A stretch of 64,000 nt of DNA from Hedera helix (lineage: Eukaryota; Streptophyta; Magnoliopsida; Apiales; Araliaceae): positions 43,427,967 to 43,491,966 of the forward strand of contig OX359281.1 of assembly GCA_947179155.2 (NCBI GenBank). Direction: 5' to 3'. The translations under genes and the position numbers were made by a program. The notes under the pieces were generated by a model. It ran no database searches and was not told the origin of the DNA. It saw only the letters and a list, made by a program, of their open reading frames with translations. Positions within the stretch are counted from its first letter, which is position 1. Every line of letters begins with the position of its first letter. Below, in pieces: positions 35,584 through 50,400 of the stretch.

Positions 35584-38500
35584 TCACTTTGGCATGTGGA
35601 TGACACAGCGCAAACACTTGCCTTTTTTCATAAGATCAAAAGCTTTATTTATATCTTCCAATGGGAGATTGTGTGTGATGAACTCATCAACCTTGATTTC
35701 CTGTGTTTCCAAAATGAAGAAAAACTAAGGCTGGCTTAAACACACCAAAATACAAGGATGATCACTTATTAAAGGACAACTACATCATGCAATAACACAA
35801 TACACAGTCCGTATCTTGTTAATATTTTCGATAGGAGGACAACTACATCATGCAATAATACAATACACAGTCCGTATCTTGTTAATATTTTCGATAGGTG
35901 GAAAAAATTTATATTCTACTTGACAATGAATATACTGGATGGAGACCCCTAGTGGTAGAGGTATTTTCCTTTACTGTGCAAGATCACATGTTCAAGTCTA
36001 CTACTTAGCAAAAGTCATAAGAAGATTTCAGAATTAACCAAGGTGCTACATGAAGGTAAGTTTTCCCTAAGTTCCCCTAGCTCTGGCCCATTCCCCAGGT
36101 TCCCCCTAGGTTCTAGGATGAAATGTATCCCTAAAAGTGAAATATAATATAATAGGTTCTCCAAAATAAATAAATAAAAAATTGGATGGTAACAAAGATC
36201 GGGGGAGAAATAATAGATCTTCAGAACAGTGGAATAATCAGAGAGAGTAACAGTAATTTCTGGAACTATTTAAGAACTTTAAAAACTACTTGATATGTAT
36301 TTCAATTATTTGTCTCCAGACATAAAAGGACTCCAAGGAGATCATTTCATCCTAGTGGTCCATCTTTCATTGGTAATTATTTCATTTAAAAGAAATAGTC
36401 TGATTACACCTATGGCAAACTACATTCACATTAATCTGTTTCTTGTGCACAAGTGAAAAAGAAAAGAATCCGGGTACAGTTACTGTAGTTACTCTTACCT
36501 CGCGTAGATACATTTCAACTAATGAAGGAAGATCAGATTTCGGTTTCCATCCACCAAGCATAGATCCCCTCAATGTTCTCCCAGCAAGAAATAACGAAAA
36601 GTGAGCTGATACCTCTGGATTCGCTTTTGGCACACCAAGGGTAACAGTTAAACCCCATCCCTATGAGAATAAAAAAGAACAAAATATAGGGATTAATTTA
36701 AAGAAAAGAAAAGAAAAGCTTTCGTATATAAAATAAAACCAACTAGGGATATCAAGGAATTACATCACAGCAAGACTGTAAAGCTGTAGTTATCATTCCT
36801 GTATCTCCTACACATTCAAATGAATAGTCTGCTCCACCATCAGTAATACGCTTTATAACCTGTTGGGAAAAAATAAAGCCAATATAGATTTATTAATAAC
36901 ATTGAAGCACTAAAAGTTAAGAAATTTCTAGCTGTGTAGTAAAATTACCTGTTGAATAGGTTCATTAAAGTCATTTGGATTAACAAAGTCTGTTATTCCA
37001 AAAGCCTTTGCTGTACCAACAAGAGAAGATGATTAAGAACCTTCAGATTTTCTATTGGTACAAACTATACAGTTCAAGAATTATAAAGAGGAACAAATAT
37101 GTTACCTTTTTCACTCTTATCAGGATTAGTTTCCACACCGATTATTCGAGATGCTCCCCTTATTTTGGCTCCTTGTGCAACCTTGTCATAAGATAAAGAT
37201 CGAAGTATTAGTAAGGCAGCAGACGACTGTGGTCCTAGAAAGGCAGAGGTGGTCTTGGATGCTATAAAATCGGCGACCTTACCGAAAGGCCTACAGTTCC
37301 CAGACCAAAAATTACAACTGTTGATCCTCTAGAAATATCAGCAACATTCCAAGCTGCACCCAGACCTAAAAACAGATCTTCAACTGTAAGGCATACTAAC
37401 CACCAACTAACAAACCTCTCTCGGCCAGACAAAAAAAGAATGAAGGATTGGATCAAGCTATTAAAAACACACAAGGACATGAAAGTACTTAATGTTGTCC
37501 AAAGTTTTGAATCATTGTAATGCAATGCTATCAGGGGCGTATCAACCAAGGTGTAATGGGAATTGTTACTACAAACATGAATCAAATTCAATAACTAGCA
37601 GCAAGTCCCAAAAAAGCTCAATGGCATGCACACTTTCACTTTATAATGTTGCATTTGAATGTTTTAATGGTTTGTAAGCAATATTATGACAATAAAATGT
37701 CTTTCCTACTTGTCGCAATATTATATATATATCAATAGAGAGACGGGATTTTTTTCTAAGGTGGGTAACACTAAATCTTTGTTCATTGTTAATGTAAGAT
37801 ATTTAATAAAATAATTTGATTGCAAGTATATAACATTAATAAATACTACTTAAAATAAGGGGGCCAAAATTTTATATTAATGTATTTTAGTTCAAATCAA
37901 GGTGTAGCTTATAGCTGTCTATATTCACCAGACCTTTCGGAAATATGAGCACTAGCAATTTTATTTATAACAAAAATAAAGGTGGCAATTGCCCACCTTG
38001 TCTAATGTGTGCATCCTCTCATATATTTATGGGTAATGATCAATAACCACAGTAGGATATGGAGCAATTCTTAGTAACCCATCTTACACAATTGAAGGCT
38101 ATATCAAAAGGTTGCGATTGAGGAATTCATTAAACTGTCTGTAAAATAGTTTGTGTGATAGTGCAAACTGTTTGACGAGTGTGGTCAAAGACTATTATGC
38201 CCTTCTTTTGTATTTTAAAAAAAATACTTCTTGATGCTAAAATACATTCATTACTATTTTAGAGCACGGGTGCATGGATCTAGTTTGATCTTTATGGGTC
38301 TACAAGTAGTTTTCAAGCACAGAAATATAAATTAAAAAGAAAACAAAATTCAAAACTAAGGGCTTAGAAATATCAAATCAAATGTGATGACCATACCATA
38401 AAATGGAAAAAATTACCTGATGCCACTCCACAACTAAGGAGGCATATTTTCTCTAGAGGTGCATTGGAGTTGACTTTGACAGCACATCCAGAGTGCACTA

Positions 38501-41500
38501 CTGTAAACTCGCTGAAACTTGAAACTGCACAATAATGATAAATGGGTTTCCCTCTTAGCGAGAAGCGTGTTTTCTGGTCACTATGCATTACACCTTTCCG
38601 TTCTAAACCCAGTACTTGGCACATGTTACTTTTACTTGAAGTACACTGCCTGCAGCTCATGCATTCTCCGGTAAACAATGTAAGCACATGATCCCCCCTT
38701 ATAAATTCTGTTACTCCTTCTCCAACACTTTCTACAATCCTGGAGAATTACTACTGGAATTCAGCATCTCTTTAGTTTGGCAGTTAAGGGGAGAACAACA
38801 TAGAGTAAGCTAGATTTTTAATAACCGCAAATAAACACTTAAAATTAATTGACAGTCCTCAACTGTGTGAAACCTCACAAGGAACTTAAAGTCATTCACT
38901 AAAGGGTACCAAATAAAGCCTAATCCTAGTAAAATATATCCAACAGATCGATACCATAGTGGATTATTCATGCACCTAAAATAGCTTTAATCTCTCTTGC
39001 TTTTTGAGTTTTCTCTATATTCACCTCTCCTGATAACCTTCAATCTCTCTCTCTCTCTCCTCTCTAGCTTGACTCACATATATTAACCCATTCCCTTATC
39101 ATAAAATAACGTAACCCTTAAGTGTGACAATATGACCATAGAGTTTTACAATAATAAGATGGATGCCATACTTAAAAACTTTCTTTTACAATAACCATGA
39201 ACATGACAAAGTTAGATTGGAAGGATGTTGATGGTCCTAAAAAATGTTACCTAGATCGTGGTTTAATGCAGTACGTGAAACAAAATATGTAAAGGAAAAC
39301 GTCACTTTTTATGGTTTGGAGTACAGTTGGGATAGGTTTTTAATAATCGCTTAGCTGGTACGAAATAAATTTATCTAAAACGTAGTACTTTAGGAATAAT
39401 TTTTAAAAAGATAGAGTTAAAATTAGTTGAGTTATTGTTAAAACTAGTTGTGTTCTTTTTAAACGTAGTGTCACAAGTCACAACAAGCGCATTTTCAACA
39501 AGATTACACCAAGTTATCGCTTACTTGACACACACAAGGTGCTCAATTCGCTACATTAGGTGGCATTCTTCATAATCTTCTTTTTACATATTAGGGTTTC
39601 TAATAGAGTGTTCTAAATTTATTCATACAGTTACTACACTTGTAAAAATCCTAGATATTTTAAATGATAATTCTAGATGGTGGGTCCTAGCCTTCTTATC
39701 CACCAATTATATAGCCCAAAGGCTATATAGGAGGATTCCTTTATTTGTACATATGATAAAACAAAATAGTAATTATATTTGTGCAATAGAAGTTTAAGTA
39801 AATAGGAGAAATAAGTTTTGGATTGCCACATGATATTTTGGAATTAGAACGAAATTGTAACATGTTTTAAAACGTTCGTAACAAAACGCAATTCACTATC
39901 ATGTTATCTTTTTTGGTAACGTTGGTCCTAACTGTACCCTCTATTGCAATGCTCACTGAAAGGATAGGTTGTTGTATATATATTTTTCTTATGCAGGGTA
40001 AGGAAGTAATATCTTAGTATTCTAAAAAAAATCTACTATTTGCATCAGTAAAGTATTAGAAAAAGGGGGAGTGATGCTTGCTGAAAGGATAGGTTATTGT
40101 ATATATGTTTTTCTTATGTTGGGTAAGGAAGGAATATCCTAGTATTCAAAAAAAATCTACTATTTCATGCATCAGTAAAGTATTAGAAAAAGGAGAAGGA
40201 TAAACACTTCTGAGTTTGTGCTTGATAAAAAAGATAACAGGCTCTATATCCAAGATCAAAGAAATCTATATCCTATCATTAAGAGTCATTTATATCTCAT
40301 CACATTTGGTGGGAAAAAACATAGACAACAAAAAAATTATGAACTATTGAAAGTGGATTTGGAATTATAAAAGAGACCTAAACTTGATGAAAACAACTGT
40401 GTTGAGAATTAACTCCCCTCTTTCCCCCACCAACTTCAGCTTCTTTCTAATCCATATCTCACACTTCCCAAATTGCCTTTTGTGTGAATAATAATTAAAA
40501 GAAAAACTTCAAAAATCTATAAAAGTTTGGCGTTCTTTCTCATAAATCCACTAACTTTATATAATAGTAACCTGATAGTTTAATGTGTTTTTCACTTTAT
40601 CTGTATTCAAGGATCTCTTATTCTCCTCATTTGTTTTTCTGATACAATTTCTTCCATTATTTAAAAAAAGAAAAGTCAACTAGATAGTAAATTAATATAA
40701 AAGAATGTTTCAAAGAAACTGCAAGGAAAGAGATATAGAAGTGACCCCGATGCTTCATGGCCAAATATGCGAGGAAATAAAGGAGGGTTTGCCTGCAAAA
40801 ACATGCATAAGCTGTCATTGAATATGGAAAAGCAACGATGAGTCACACTGAAAGTGTAGTTTACCAAAAAAGAATGGAAGGTTATTGATTAACTTGAATA
40901 AAAAAGAAAAAAAACAGGTAGAAGACTATGATCCGACATATATGTCTATATTCTTATTTGGTCCAACAAATCAAAATCTCAAGGAGATAGCTATGTCCAA
41001 CCTTATGGGCATCTTATTATCAAATAAGAATGATTGCCAACACAAAACATAAAACATTTTCAGAATATAAAAATTGTTTTGATAAAGATGCTTCAATCAC
41101 GCGAGCTTACAAGATATATATTGTTTCCATCTTGTATTGATTTTAAGGACAATCTCTTCCGCCATACGAAAATCTAATCAAAGCTGAAGTTAAAAGAAAA
41201 CAAAGGAGAACTTTAATATATTTTGTTGTCTCTTTTTAGGAAAAATATTTGTTTTCAAAAAATTGACAAGTATACCTTAGAGAACCAACTCTTCCCTTCC
41301 TGTTTCCCTACAATTTTAAGGGCAGAGAGTTTTGTATAACAGAAGGGGAGGATACTTCTGCCCTTTATTTCCATTTTGTTTCCTCTCCCCCAAATAAAAC
41401 TATAAGCCTTTTACTATCTAGCTGACTTCCACCCCTCTAACCACCCTCCACTTACCCTTTTTACAAGACAAGTGCTTAGTACAACTAGACCACTTAATTT

Positions 41501-42484
41501 ATGGTGGAGCATTTCTAGTGAAATTGAATAGCTTAAAACTCCTAGTGTCATTACAGTTATTACTTATATCCTCTTCTTTTCCTCTTTTTTTTATAACTCA
41601 TATTATACAAGTAATCCAAACAAGTTCAGAATCAAAGACAAAAGGTAAACCTGTCAAGTGGACAGCAGTGAGTCTATCAAAAGAAAAAAGGAAAGAAAGA
41701 AACTAGAGCTTTTTGGTTACAAATTCTATATAAATAAAGAAATTAAGCAACTGTAGTACTTTTTAAACAGGTTTCTACATAGATTTTCAGCCAATTTTTA
41801 GCGCATCATAGCACACACTTTCCTCTAAAGTATTTTATTCATCAAACACAATTAAAAGCCTAATGGAGAGAACAAGAGGAAAACTATGTAAATGTTGTCT
41901 ACATTATTCCCACTTACTACAACTTGGTAGCACAATTCAACAGATGTACACCTACCCCAAACCTCAAAATTTGGTCATTTGAGAATTGAGACTCAATGAG
42001 AGTCCACCTTTAAAACTCATAATTTTAAGAAAGTTTGACTTTGGCATAATCATTTAGTCAAAGGTCAACATCCCAACTTGCTTAAATATGACGAAATTTG
42101 TTACATTAATTTTGAAAGGAGTCCCCTTTTTCTTGAAAAAACCCCGAGTAATATAGCAAAGTAATGGGTAACAACCATATGCCTTATAGTGAAACAACGT
42201 ATCTCTAGATTATTCATTGATCAAATTAACCATATTTAATATAAATAATTAATATATATTTAGATTTTCGAAATTGCACAGTATTACATTATAAATTTTT
42301 TACTATGAACTATGGTCATAGTCTATTTGCACAGAAGAGAATAGCATGACGTATTGATGTTCAAAATGGTCAATTTGATGATAAAAGTTAATGGAGTACA
42401 TTTCTCATTGATGTAGGGAGTACTACCGTATCCTTTCCAGAACATACAAAGTCGGGTGATGTTTTATTTGGAGCGGAAGGAATA

Positions 42485-42550
<66 letters not shown>

Positions 42551-42943
42551 GTAAAAATAAAAAAACAACCAATCATGAGGCAATAATTAACAAGTTAGAA
42601 TGAATGCCAAAAACAGAAAAAGAAAAAGAAAATAATTATAAAAAAAAAGGAATTGAAGAAATGGGGGATTGGTAATGGTTACCTGAGAGAGCCAAGCATT
42701 GAAATCACTGCGGCAGAGGGCAGTGGAGACGACCTTGATGCGTATCTCCGATGGGTGGGGTGGACTCACTTGCACCTCCTCTATTACCATTGCCTCTCCA
42801 GCTCCCCATGCCACCGCAGCTTCAATTCAGATCAACCCAATTCAATTCATATAGACAAATGTTTAATCCAAAATATAAAGTAATGAAAAAATACCTCTGC
42901 AGGTAATAACTTCAGGGTGTTTATTTGAACTTGTAATTGACAT
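35584..42943 (-). CDS. Zinc-dependent alcohol dehydrogenase-like protein (medium-chain ADH)
   Basis: Ten exons on the minus strand join in phase to 383 aa: 42943-42895, 42819-42683, 40792-40746, 38739-38417, 37365-37283, 37181-37106, 37010-36949, 36859-36764, 36660-36499 and 35700-35584. The catalytic-zinc ligands are Cys52 (TALCRSD), His74 (GHEASG) and Cys181 (LSCGVASGLGAAWN). The structural zinc is held by Cys104, 107, 110 and 118 (GECMSCRQCTSSKSNMC). The Rossmann motif GLGTVG is at 206-211, followed by IIGVETN with an acidic residue at 230 for NAD. The enzyme should oxidise alcohols or reduce aldehydes with NAD(H), probably in the cytosol. It belongs to the plant ADH-like group related to class III; the substrate is unknown. 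Odd points are Arg53 where most relatives have His (CHTD) and Glu230 in place of the usual Asp. Two introns are about 2 kb and carry repeats. Confidence 0.93.
35773..35898. repeat. 63-bp tandem duplication in ADH intron 9
   Basis: Two nearly identical direct copies (35773-35835 and 35836-35898) begin AGGACAACTACATCATGCAA and end TTAATATTTTCGATAGG. Only one or two bases differ, so the duplication is recent. Confidence 0.95.
39951..40196. repeat. About 123-bp tandem duplication in ADH intron 3
   Basis: Direct copies at about 39951-40075 and 40076-40196 share CTGAAAGGATAGGTT, TTTTTCTTATG, GGGTAAGGAA and CAGTAAAGTATTAGAAAAAG. A few substitutions and a 4-bp insertion separate them. Confidence 0.9.
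42485..42547. repeat. (TA)n microsatellite in ADH intron 2
   Basis: A run of about 30 TA units sits about 140 bp from the 3' edge of coding exon 2 (in gene orientation). The adjoining GTAGGGAGTACTACC and GGAGCGGAAGGAATATGAT look like the remains of a Stowaway-type end. Confidence 0.85.
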
Positions 42944-44434
42944 TTTCTTCTTGTTAGTTGGGCTCCGGCCTTCGTATGCTTTCTGCAAGTGTTAGTTTTC
43001 TTTTGAAGAAATCAAAAGACGAGTGACCGGAGAAGGTAATTGATTAATTAATTAGTAGTGGAGTGGAGTGTTTGGTAGAAAGGGGTTGGTGAACATAGTC
43101 TACCCTAGTAGTTGCAGAATAATATATCACCCACTAACAAGGAGTTTATTTTTTTTTTTATATTTGGCTCTTAAATATTTAATCTTAAAAAGTGTTTTAA
43201 ATAAAATAATTAGTCATTATAACGTTAAATAAATAAATTTATATAATTAACTATGCCATAAATAATCATTAAAAAAATCTAATATCACTCATTTGAGATC
43301 AAACTCTTCTAATTTTGGACAGTAGCAAGGCCATTCAATCTGGTTTCTTACATACCGCTTTTATTTCATGTGCTTATTAAGGTAGGGACTATGAAGTTTG
43401 GGTGATGATAAAAGTCACAATCCCAGCTCTTCAGTTTTGATGATAAATTAGATTCCTACCCATTTAAAACCACATTGACACCCCCTCGGCCCTCCCCTCT
43501 CGCTCCGTATCATCAAGTCTTTGTCTACAACAACAACAAAATACAGGGTATAACTCATTATATAACATTACAACTTCAGAACTTCACTGTAACACCAACC
43601 CGGTTACACAGAGAATTGTACTCGATACAAGTGATGAAAGTAGGCAAATCTATACAAGTGATTAAAGTAAATCTACACAAGCGACCAAAGTGAAATTTCA
43701 CTGCCATATTCCCACTTAATTTTCTCTTTTAGCAGTTAAAACTACCACGATTCTTCATTGCCAATAAAGCTACGTTTTTGAATTCAAGAACTTCGTACAA
43801 CTACCAAGGAAATGTACAACTTTCAAAATAATTAGTGACCAAAACATACTAGAACTTCAACAAAACTCGCTCATCTGAAAATGAAGCAGACCCTTCAGCA
43901 TGTCTTGCATTTCTTTGATGACAGGACACACTTCTGATGCAAGTCAAAGTTTCTTTCAGGAAACACGACAACTTTTTATCTAGGCATAGCCTGTATAACA
44001 AAATGTGCAGCCGAAAAACTCATAATAATATTACACCAATACTTATACACAAGCACTCTATGAGAGGGAGAGAGAGCACACGCACACATATATATATAAA
44101 CACAGAGAGAGAGAGAGAGGCTACATTGGGAGCAAGTAATCTACGTGCTTATACTCTGATCCAGGAGATAATCATAATGTAACATGGATAAATAATTATG
44201 GAACAGGAAAGGAGCAAAACAAAATAAACATCATCATCTTTTAATACCCAGAACAAGCTATTCAAAAGCAGGGGACCACCCCGCAGAGTTACAGTCAGTT
44301 CCATCTTCTGAGACTAACAATCCAAGTATTCGCAGTTCGTCCAAAACAATTAATTTCTTTCTTCGTTTCTGACTGGAGCGACGATCAACAAATGCTGAAA
44401 TAATATCACAATTGGCAAGGCAAACAAATTTCAC
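42944..44434. other. ADH promoter region and PP6 3'UTR/flank
   Basis: On the minus strand, the stretch just below 44435 (to about 43750) reads as unique, moderately AT-rich sequence and probably forms the PP6 3'UTR. The stretch from about 43500 to 42944 should contain the ADH promoter and leader. A CA/TA/GA-mixed microsatellite lies at about 44062-44119. No separate gene is seen. Confidence 0.5.
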
Positions 44435-47400
44435 TCATAAGAAATAAGGTACTCCTGTTCTGGGACCCCGCATCTGGTTGTTTTCCTCTGTTTCAGTGAA
44501 GAATTTCACCTCTCTCTCCTGATGGAATTACAAAATAGAGGGGAAAGGAGAAAATAGCATCAATGAGAAACAAATATACATTGATAAATAGATGTATCAA
44601 GATGCATAACGGCTTTTGAAACTAGTTTGAAACATAAAATCAATCTACACAGCTAATAACACATATATTAACCAAGCAGCAATATTATGTTAAGCTCAGC
44701 CTAATGAGATTAAGAGATCCTAATACATTTAGATAATAATGGAGGCTGCTGGATAAAATTATCTGAACCAGTAGCCTACAGCAGAAATATGTGAAGAACA
44801 ATGGATGCTAGAGTGTGTTAGACTAAAAAGAAGTATGAGAATCAATGGAGAATTGGAAAAAAACGTCAAGAGCAAAGAAACTGGATCAAGACATCTATTT
44901 CATATTCATTTCTTGATAATGAAGATGATAAATTCTATTCTCTTATATAGGAGTACTACTAACACAAGCCATCTAGCTAAATTATACCACGAGGTCACTA
45001 CACCCCCATGGCCCTATTTATAGATTGGAAAACGATATATGTCGACAAATTTGATAACAAAATTGGATTGCGATTAACGTAAAACTCTGACCGATAGAGT
45101 AATAATGTGTAGGTCCCTTCTTAATTCATTTCCATCTCATGTGTCCACATATGTCGACATTAAATATCAACATAAATTTATCATCCCATGTAGCAGAACT
45201 CTTAAAGATTACTATTAACTAACAAGTCCCTAACTACTACTCCCTCTGTTCCAAAATCTACCTTCCAATATTTTGACTTTTTAAAGTTGATACGAAATAT
45301 TTTCAAATTCAAAATTGATATGAAATTATTTACTACCTCTGTCCTCAAAAGGATGACCAAAAGCACAATTTTTTTTTGTCCCCAAAAGAATGAGATAAAG
45401 TACATAAAAGGTAAATACGTAATTTAGTAAGATCTAGTAGTATAAAATAATAAAAGTACTTAACACTTTATGTAATCTTGAGAGACCACCAAGGATAAAT
45501 TTGATTTTTTTTTCTCTTTTTCCATTACTTTTACTTTTCTTAATATATGTGAAAAATATACTACTTTGCTCATCTTTTTGAAAACGGAAAAGCAGTCATT
45601 TTAATCAATTACACAATTTAATGTTCAAAACTTAAAGCATCCTTCGTCTCAAAATGACTTGAGAAAATCAAAGTAACTCTTATATTTTGGAACATAGAGA
45701 GTATTTATTTCTATATTTGGCCCACATATTATCGTCATGGTATTGAGCCCTTTCAAACAACTGTGGAAGTTTGATCCAGAATTACCAGATACTCTCATTG
45801 ACCTAAAGAATCGCGTATTGATACTTACGTAGCCAAATACGATATTCTTACGTACCAATACTCTAAATTTAGCGTACTGAAAAATTTATTTGTTATTTTA
45901 CCTATAATTGCACAAATATTAATATTCTAACTTAATATTGGAGAGTCGAACATTACATTTGTTCTAAACAATTTATAAAACAACAAACTTGTTGATTCAA
46001 CTAAAAATTTTCTATAAAATTTAGGTTTATTTCATTTAGATTTTAAGAGAATTCTTAACTATAAGAACTTAAATAAAAATACTCTAGAGTACCGTGTTTT
46101 AGCTATGTAGTGTACCGCATACCCATATTCGTACCGAAACGAACGTTCCAAGTAACACTCGTCTGATATAATTGTGTCCAAGGATCTCTCAAAGTATTTG
46201 ATAAAACAAGATGACCACAATATAGGACGAAAAATAAAGAACAAGGCAACACAAACAAGAAAAATATAACACGGTTTCTCTAAACTTGCCTACAACCATG
46301 GAAAAATAAATTCACAAGGCCTAGTCCCCTAAATGACAGTTCAATGACAAAGGAGGTAAGGGTGCAGGAGATTCACCTAGAAGTTTGAAGAGCTTATGAC
46401 GCAAATCAATGACTATGTCTTTGCGTTTGTCACCCAAACCTAATCTCAAAGCCCCATGTAAATCTCTCTAAAGCCCCTTTGAAGATCTCTATCCTATCTC
46501 TCACTAATGTTTTGCTTATGCTTTCTATTTCTTGTCTTTTTTCAATAAAGAGTTAAAAGCCCAAGGACCCCCCCTCCTCTTTATAGAACTTTGAGTGATC
46601 CCAAATCGACAAATCCATAATGAAATAAGAAAACCAAATCCTTAATGATGGATAGGAAAACAAATCCTTCACGAAAAAGGATTCAGGCCACATCACAACA
46701 ATTATTTAGCCATGCGGGAAAAAAAAGAAGAATAAGAAAAAGAAATTAAATCCCTGTGTGTGTGTAAAGGGAAAAAACATGGAAGCAAAAAATAAAGCCA
46801 ATTTATTTAATCTGCACGTTGGATCCTCAAATTTGGTAATGAAGATATAAAAGCACCCTCATCAGAGTGAGCAATTTCGAATAGACTAGCCTGGCAGAAC
46901 ACACTTCATTGCACATGATCTGAATGATAAACTACTTATGTAAATAGTAATCAAGTAATCAACTAAAGTTTAAAAATTTGTAAATAGTACCATATTCTCA
47001 TTAAAGCTCAATATTGAAGCTACATTTCCACATCGGTAACAATAATTTGGTGCAGACCACACCTGCATCAGCCAAGAAAAATAAATATGTATATTAAATG
47101 TCAAACGATTCTAGTGCAAGAGCTGATGTTATAATCTTCATAACATGGAATAGGCAACTCACAGTTACAAGTCCTTTATCTTGAAACATGTACTTCAGAC
47201 CTTCTTGCACAAGTTGGTGGGCTCGACAGACGAGATCAAGTTTGTTAATGTGGTTAAACTGCAGATAAATAAGAAAGAAAATATAACAATTCTTAGTTGG
47301 GAAATCAAGCCTAGTAAGATATAATAATTACTTCTACTTACCTCTGAAGTAACCCTGGATCCAAATAGCCACCCAGCGCCACGAGGACTGACTGCCCACG

Positions 47401-50400
47401 TTTCAATTTCCTCAGGATCACTCCACATGAGGTCACAGAAAGGCCCTTCATGTGGAATTTCACAATTTCTCTCAACAAGTCTAATCTGCAGAGTGAACAA
47501 CAAAGGAAGAAATAAAGTATAATTTCTTAGATTTCACATCAACACTTTAGCTAAAAAAATGCACAACAAATTATTACACTAAAAAATTACAGACAAGAAT
47601 TGTATAATATAGTTAAAAATAAAATAACAAAGAGTATGACATCATCAAAAAAGAAGGGTCATTACAAAACAAGCTGCAGAAAAGGGGTTATTACAAAACA
47701 AGCCAATAGACAAAAGTCTGTGTAGCAGTACAACTTCCCCGCAGCCTTCACATAGTCAGGTTCCATTTTCCCTTTTCTCATTTTTTCCCTTCCTCCTTGA
47801 AGATGAATTTTAAGGTTCCATTTACTCGTAGTCATCAAACAGACCAATACTTTTAAAGGGAGAAAGGGCAGACAATTTTGAATTATTTGTTGACTGGCAC
47901 AATGCCACAGGGATGTCGATTTCACATAGTGTTAGAGATATACAGCAAAATCCTGTCCTAATCCCTCTAGAGAGTTCAACACTTGTTAAGAGCAAGAGAC
48001 AGACTAACAGAGCCAGTTAGCATAACCAAACAAACCTGGTCTACAGTTCTAATGTCAGGAGAAAGGCCACCATGGACACATAGTACCTGGATTTCAAAGA
48101 GGTGACATATCAGTTTAACATTTGAATACACAAGTACATAAATATCATGAGAGAGAGAGAGGGAGAGAGAGAGAGAGAGTGCATACTGTTCCATCTATAA
48201 TTGCTGAGAGAGTTAGGTAGTCAAAAACATCTGTGCAATACCGCCAAGCATTAGCATTTCCATACTTTCTTTGACATTCATCATAGAATCCATAGACCTA
48301 GAAAAAAAGTAATTGTAATTATAAGTTCGCAAATCAGCAACTCAGACATACAAGGTGCTTTGTTTGTGCATCACAAGCATGTATTTCATCATAACAATGA
48401 GGTGAATGCACTAAGAAACCTCATATTACATCCCTAGGGACTCATAGTAAAGATAGAAATGAAAAACCAGGGGGAAGTCAAAGCAAGGCAATTCAAATGA
48501 CAACCCACCAGCCTTGAGACCTGGGCCTGTGGTTTCCTAAAGCAAAGAATAGTGGCCATAAAACACCAAGCAGCACACATGGAACAAAGAGTAAAGATAA
48601 AGCCATTCTGAGAGTTGGGCTATATAGCACTCTGCAGCAATATTCCTTAAGGACTTTGATTGGACACATAACAGATAATAATGACAAAGTCATAGTTATC
48701 TGGTCAATATCCCTTTGGAAAGGCGAGACACGAGACTTGTTTAAGTAAAAGCCTGGTTAAATTCAGCAACTAGATTCTCACTTCCATCAAGACCTTACAT
48801 ATGGATCCTAGGCCAGCAGCTGTGGTAAGGCACAGGGGGGGGTGCTCTTCGATAATTTTTTTACATGTTTTTAAATTCTAATAATATTTTTACATTACAC
48901 TTTCAATATATTTTTAAAATATTATGCAGAAATTGCGTTTTTGGCACATAAATAATCTATGAAGAAGACACCCTAAATGAAGTCACCGAATTAAATTGGA
49001 CAGGGAATAATTAATAGGTATACAAAGGAAAATGAAATATCTGGAATATCCAAGGAAGCACAATCATCCAATAAGAGGTTACAGAAAGTAAAAACTCTGT
49101 TTGTAAAGGATAAAACCCAGCTGGAGAATGAAGTATTATATTTTATTCATAGGAATTTAACAAGGAACGCAAGACAAGAGCATCACAAATAAAGATTGAT
49201 TTTACTTAATGCAACTATAGATAGTGTAAATAATATCACATTTGGAGAGTAAACGAGTATCACCGACTTTAAATCATAGAAAGCAGGCCATCCAAGGCAT
49301 ATCAAGTTATCAACTTCATATTAAAAGAAAATACATAATTAATTACCTGGGTTAGTTGCCTACTTTCATGATTTCCACGTAGAAGAGTAATGTTGGCAGG
49401 GTATCTGGTTGCAAACGCAAACCCAAGAAATTAGGAACATCAAATATAAAGAAAGCATCTATAAATTCAAACAGACAATCAAACAGATACCAAGATCTGA
49501 AGTTGGTCAGCCAAAAGCCCGTTCACTCTAAAATATCCAAAAATTTTAAATGAATATAAGTAAGAAAAAATATCATGATAAAAAATTATACATAAAACAC
49601 AAAACACACACACATATATATATAGACATATAGTTCCCCATGGTCCTCACAAATGATAATTCATCAAAATCAAGTGAAAAAAAATACTTGGACTCCAATA
49701 AAGGATACTTTTGTTCAAGTAAAACAGTTTCCAGACAATTTCTTTGGGAAAACAACTGGTTATTGCCATTATTGACATATTTTAAAATCTTAGCTGCCAT
49801 TTTCTACCATGTCTCTTGTTGTTAGGGTTCAAAGTCGAGGTATTAAAATTTAGAAGACATATCGGACAATCAATTCTTGATGTGGTATCGGGCATTACAA
49901 ACAAAATTTATATATTGCTTAAAAAATTGAAAAAAAATTAGTAAAAATAAGAATAAATTAAATAAGGACAACGTTGTCATTTAATACATATAACATTATA
50001 TAAGTCATTGACTTAACATTTTCATGACGCTTATTGTAAATTCTTTTTTACATCTTGCATATACCAAAATCAGATGATACCTTTACGTATCGGCTGATAA
50101 TGGCCGATACCGATATGTATCGGCCGATACTTAGAACCATGCTTGCTATATTCTAAATGCCACCAGATCTGAAGGTCTTAAATCCATAAATACTGAAATC
50201 TATTCTTATTCTCTTGATACTTCTGCCCTTAATACATACTCCCTAGTACAATTCAAAAATCTTTACTCCCAAAATAATCATGGATAACATTAGCATTACA
50301 CAATCTTCAGATAGTTCTGACCTGCTAAGTGAGCTTCGAAAACTGGCAACCTAAGACCAAAAAGCTCAAAATGAGGCACAATAGCTGTTCAATTTTTCAA

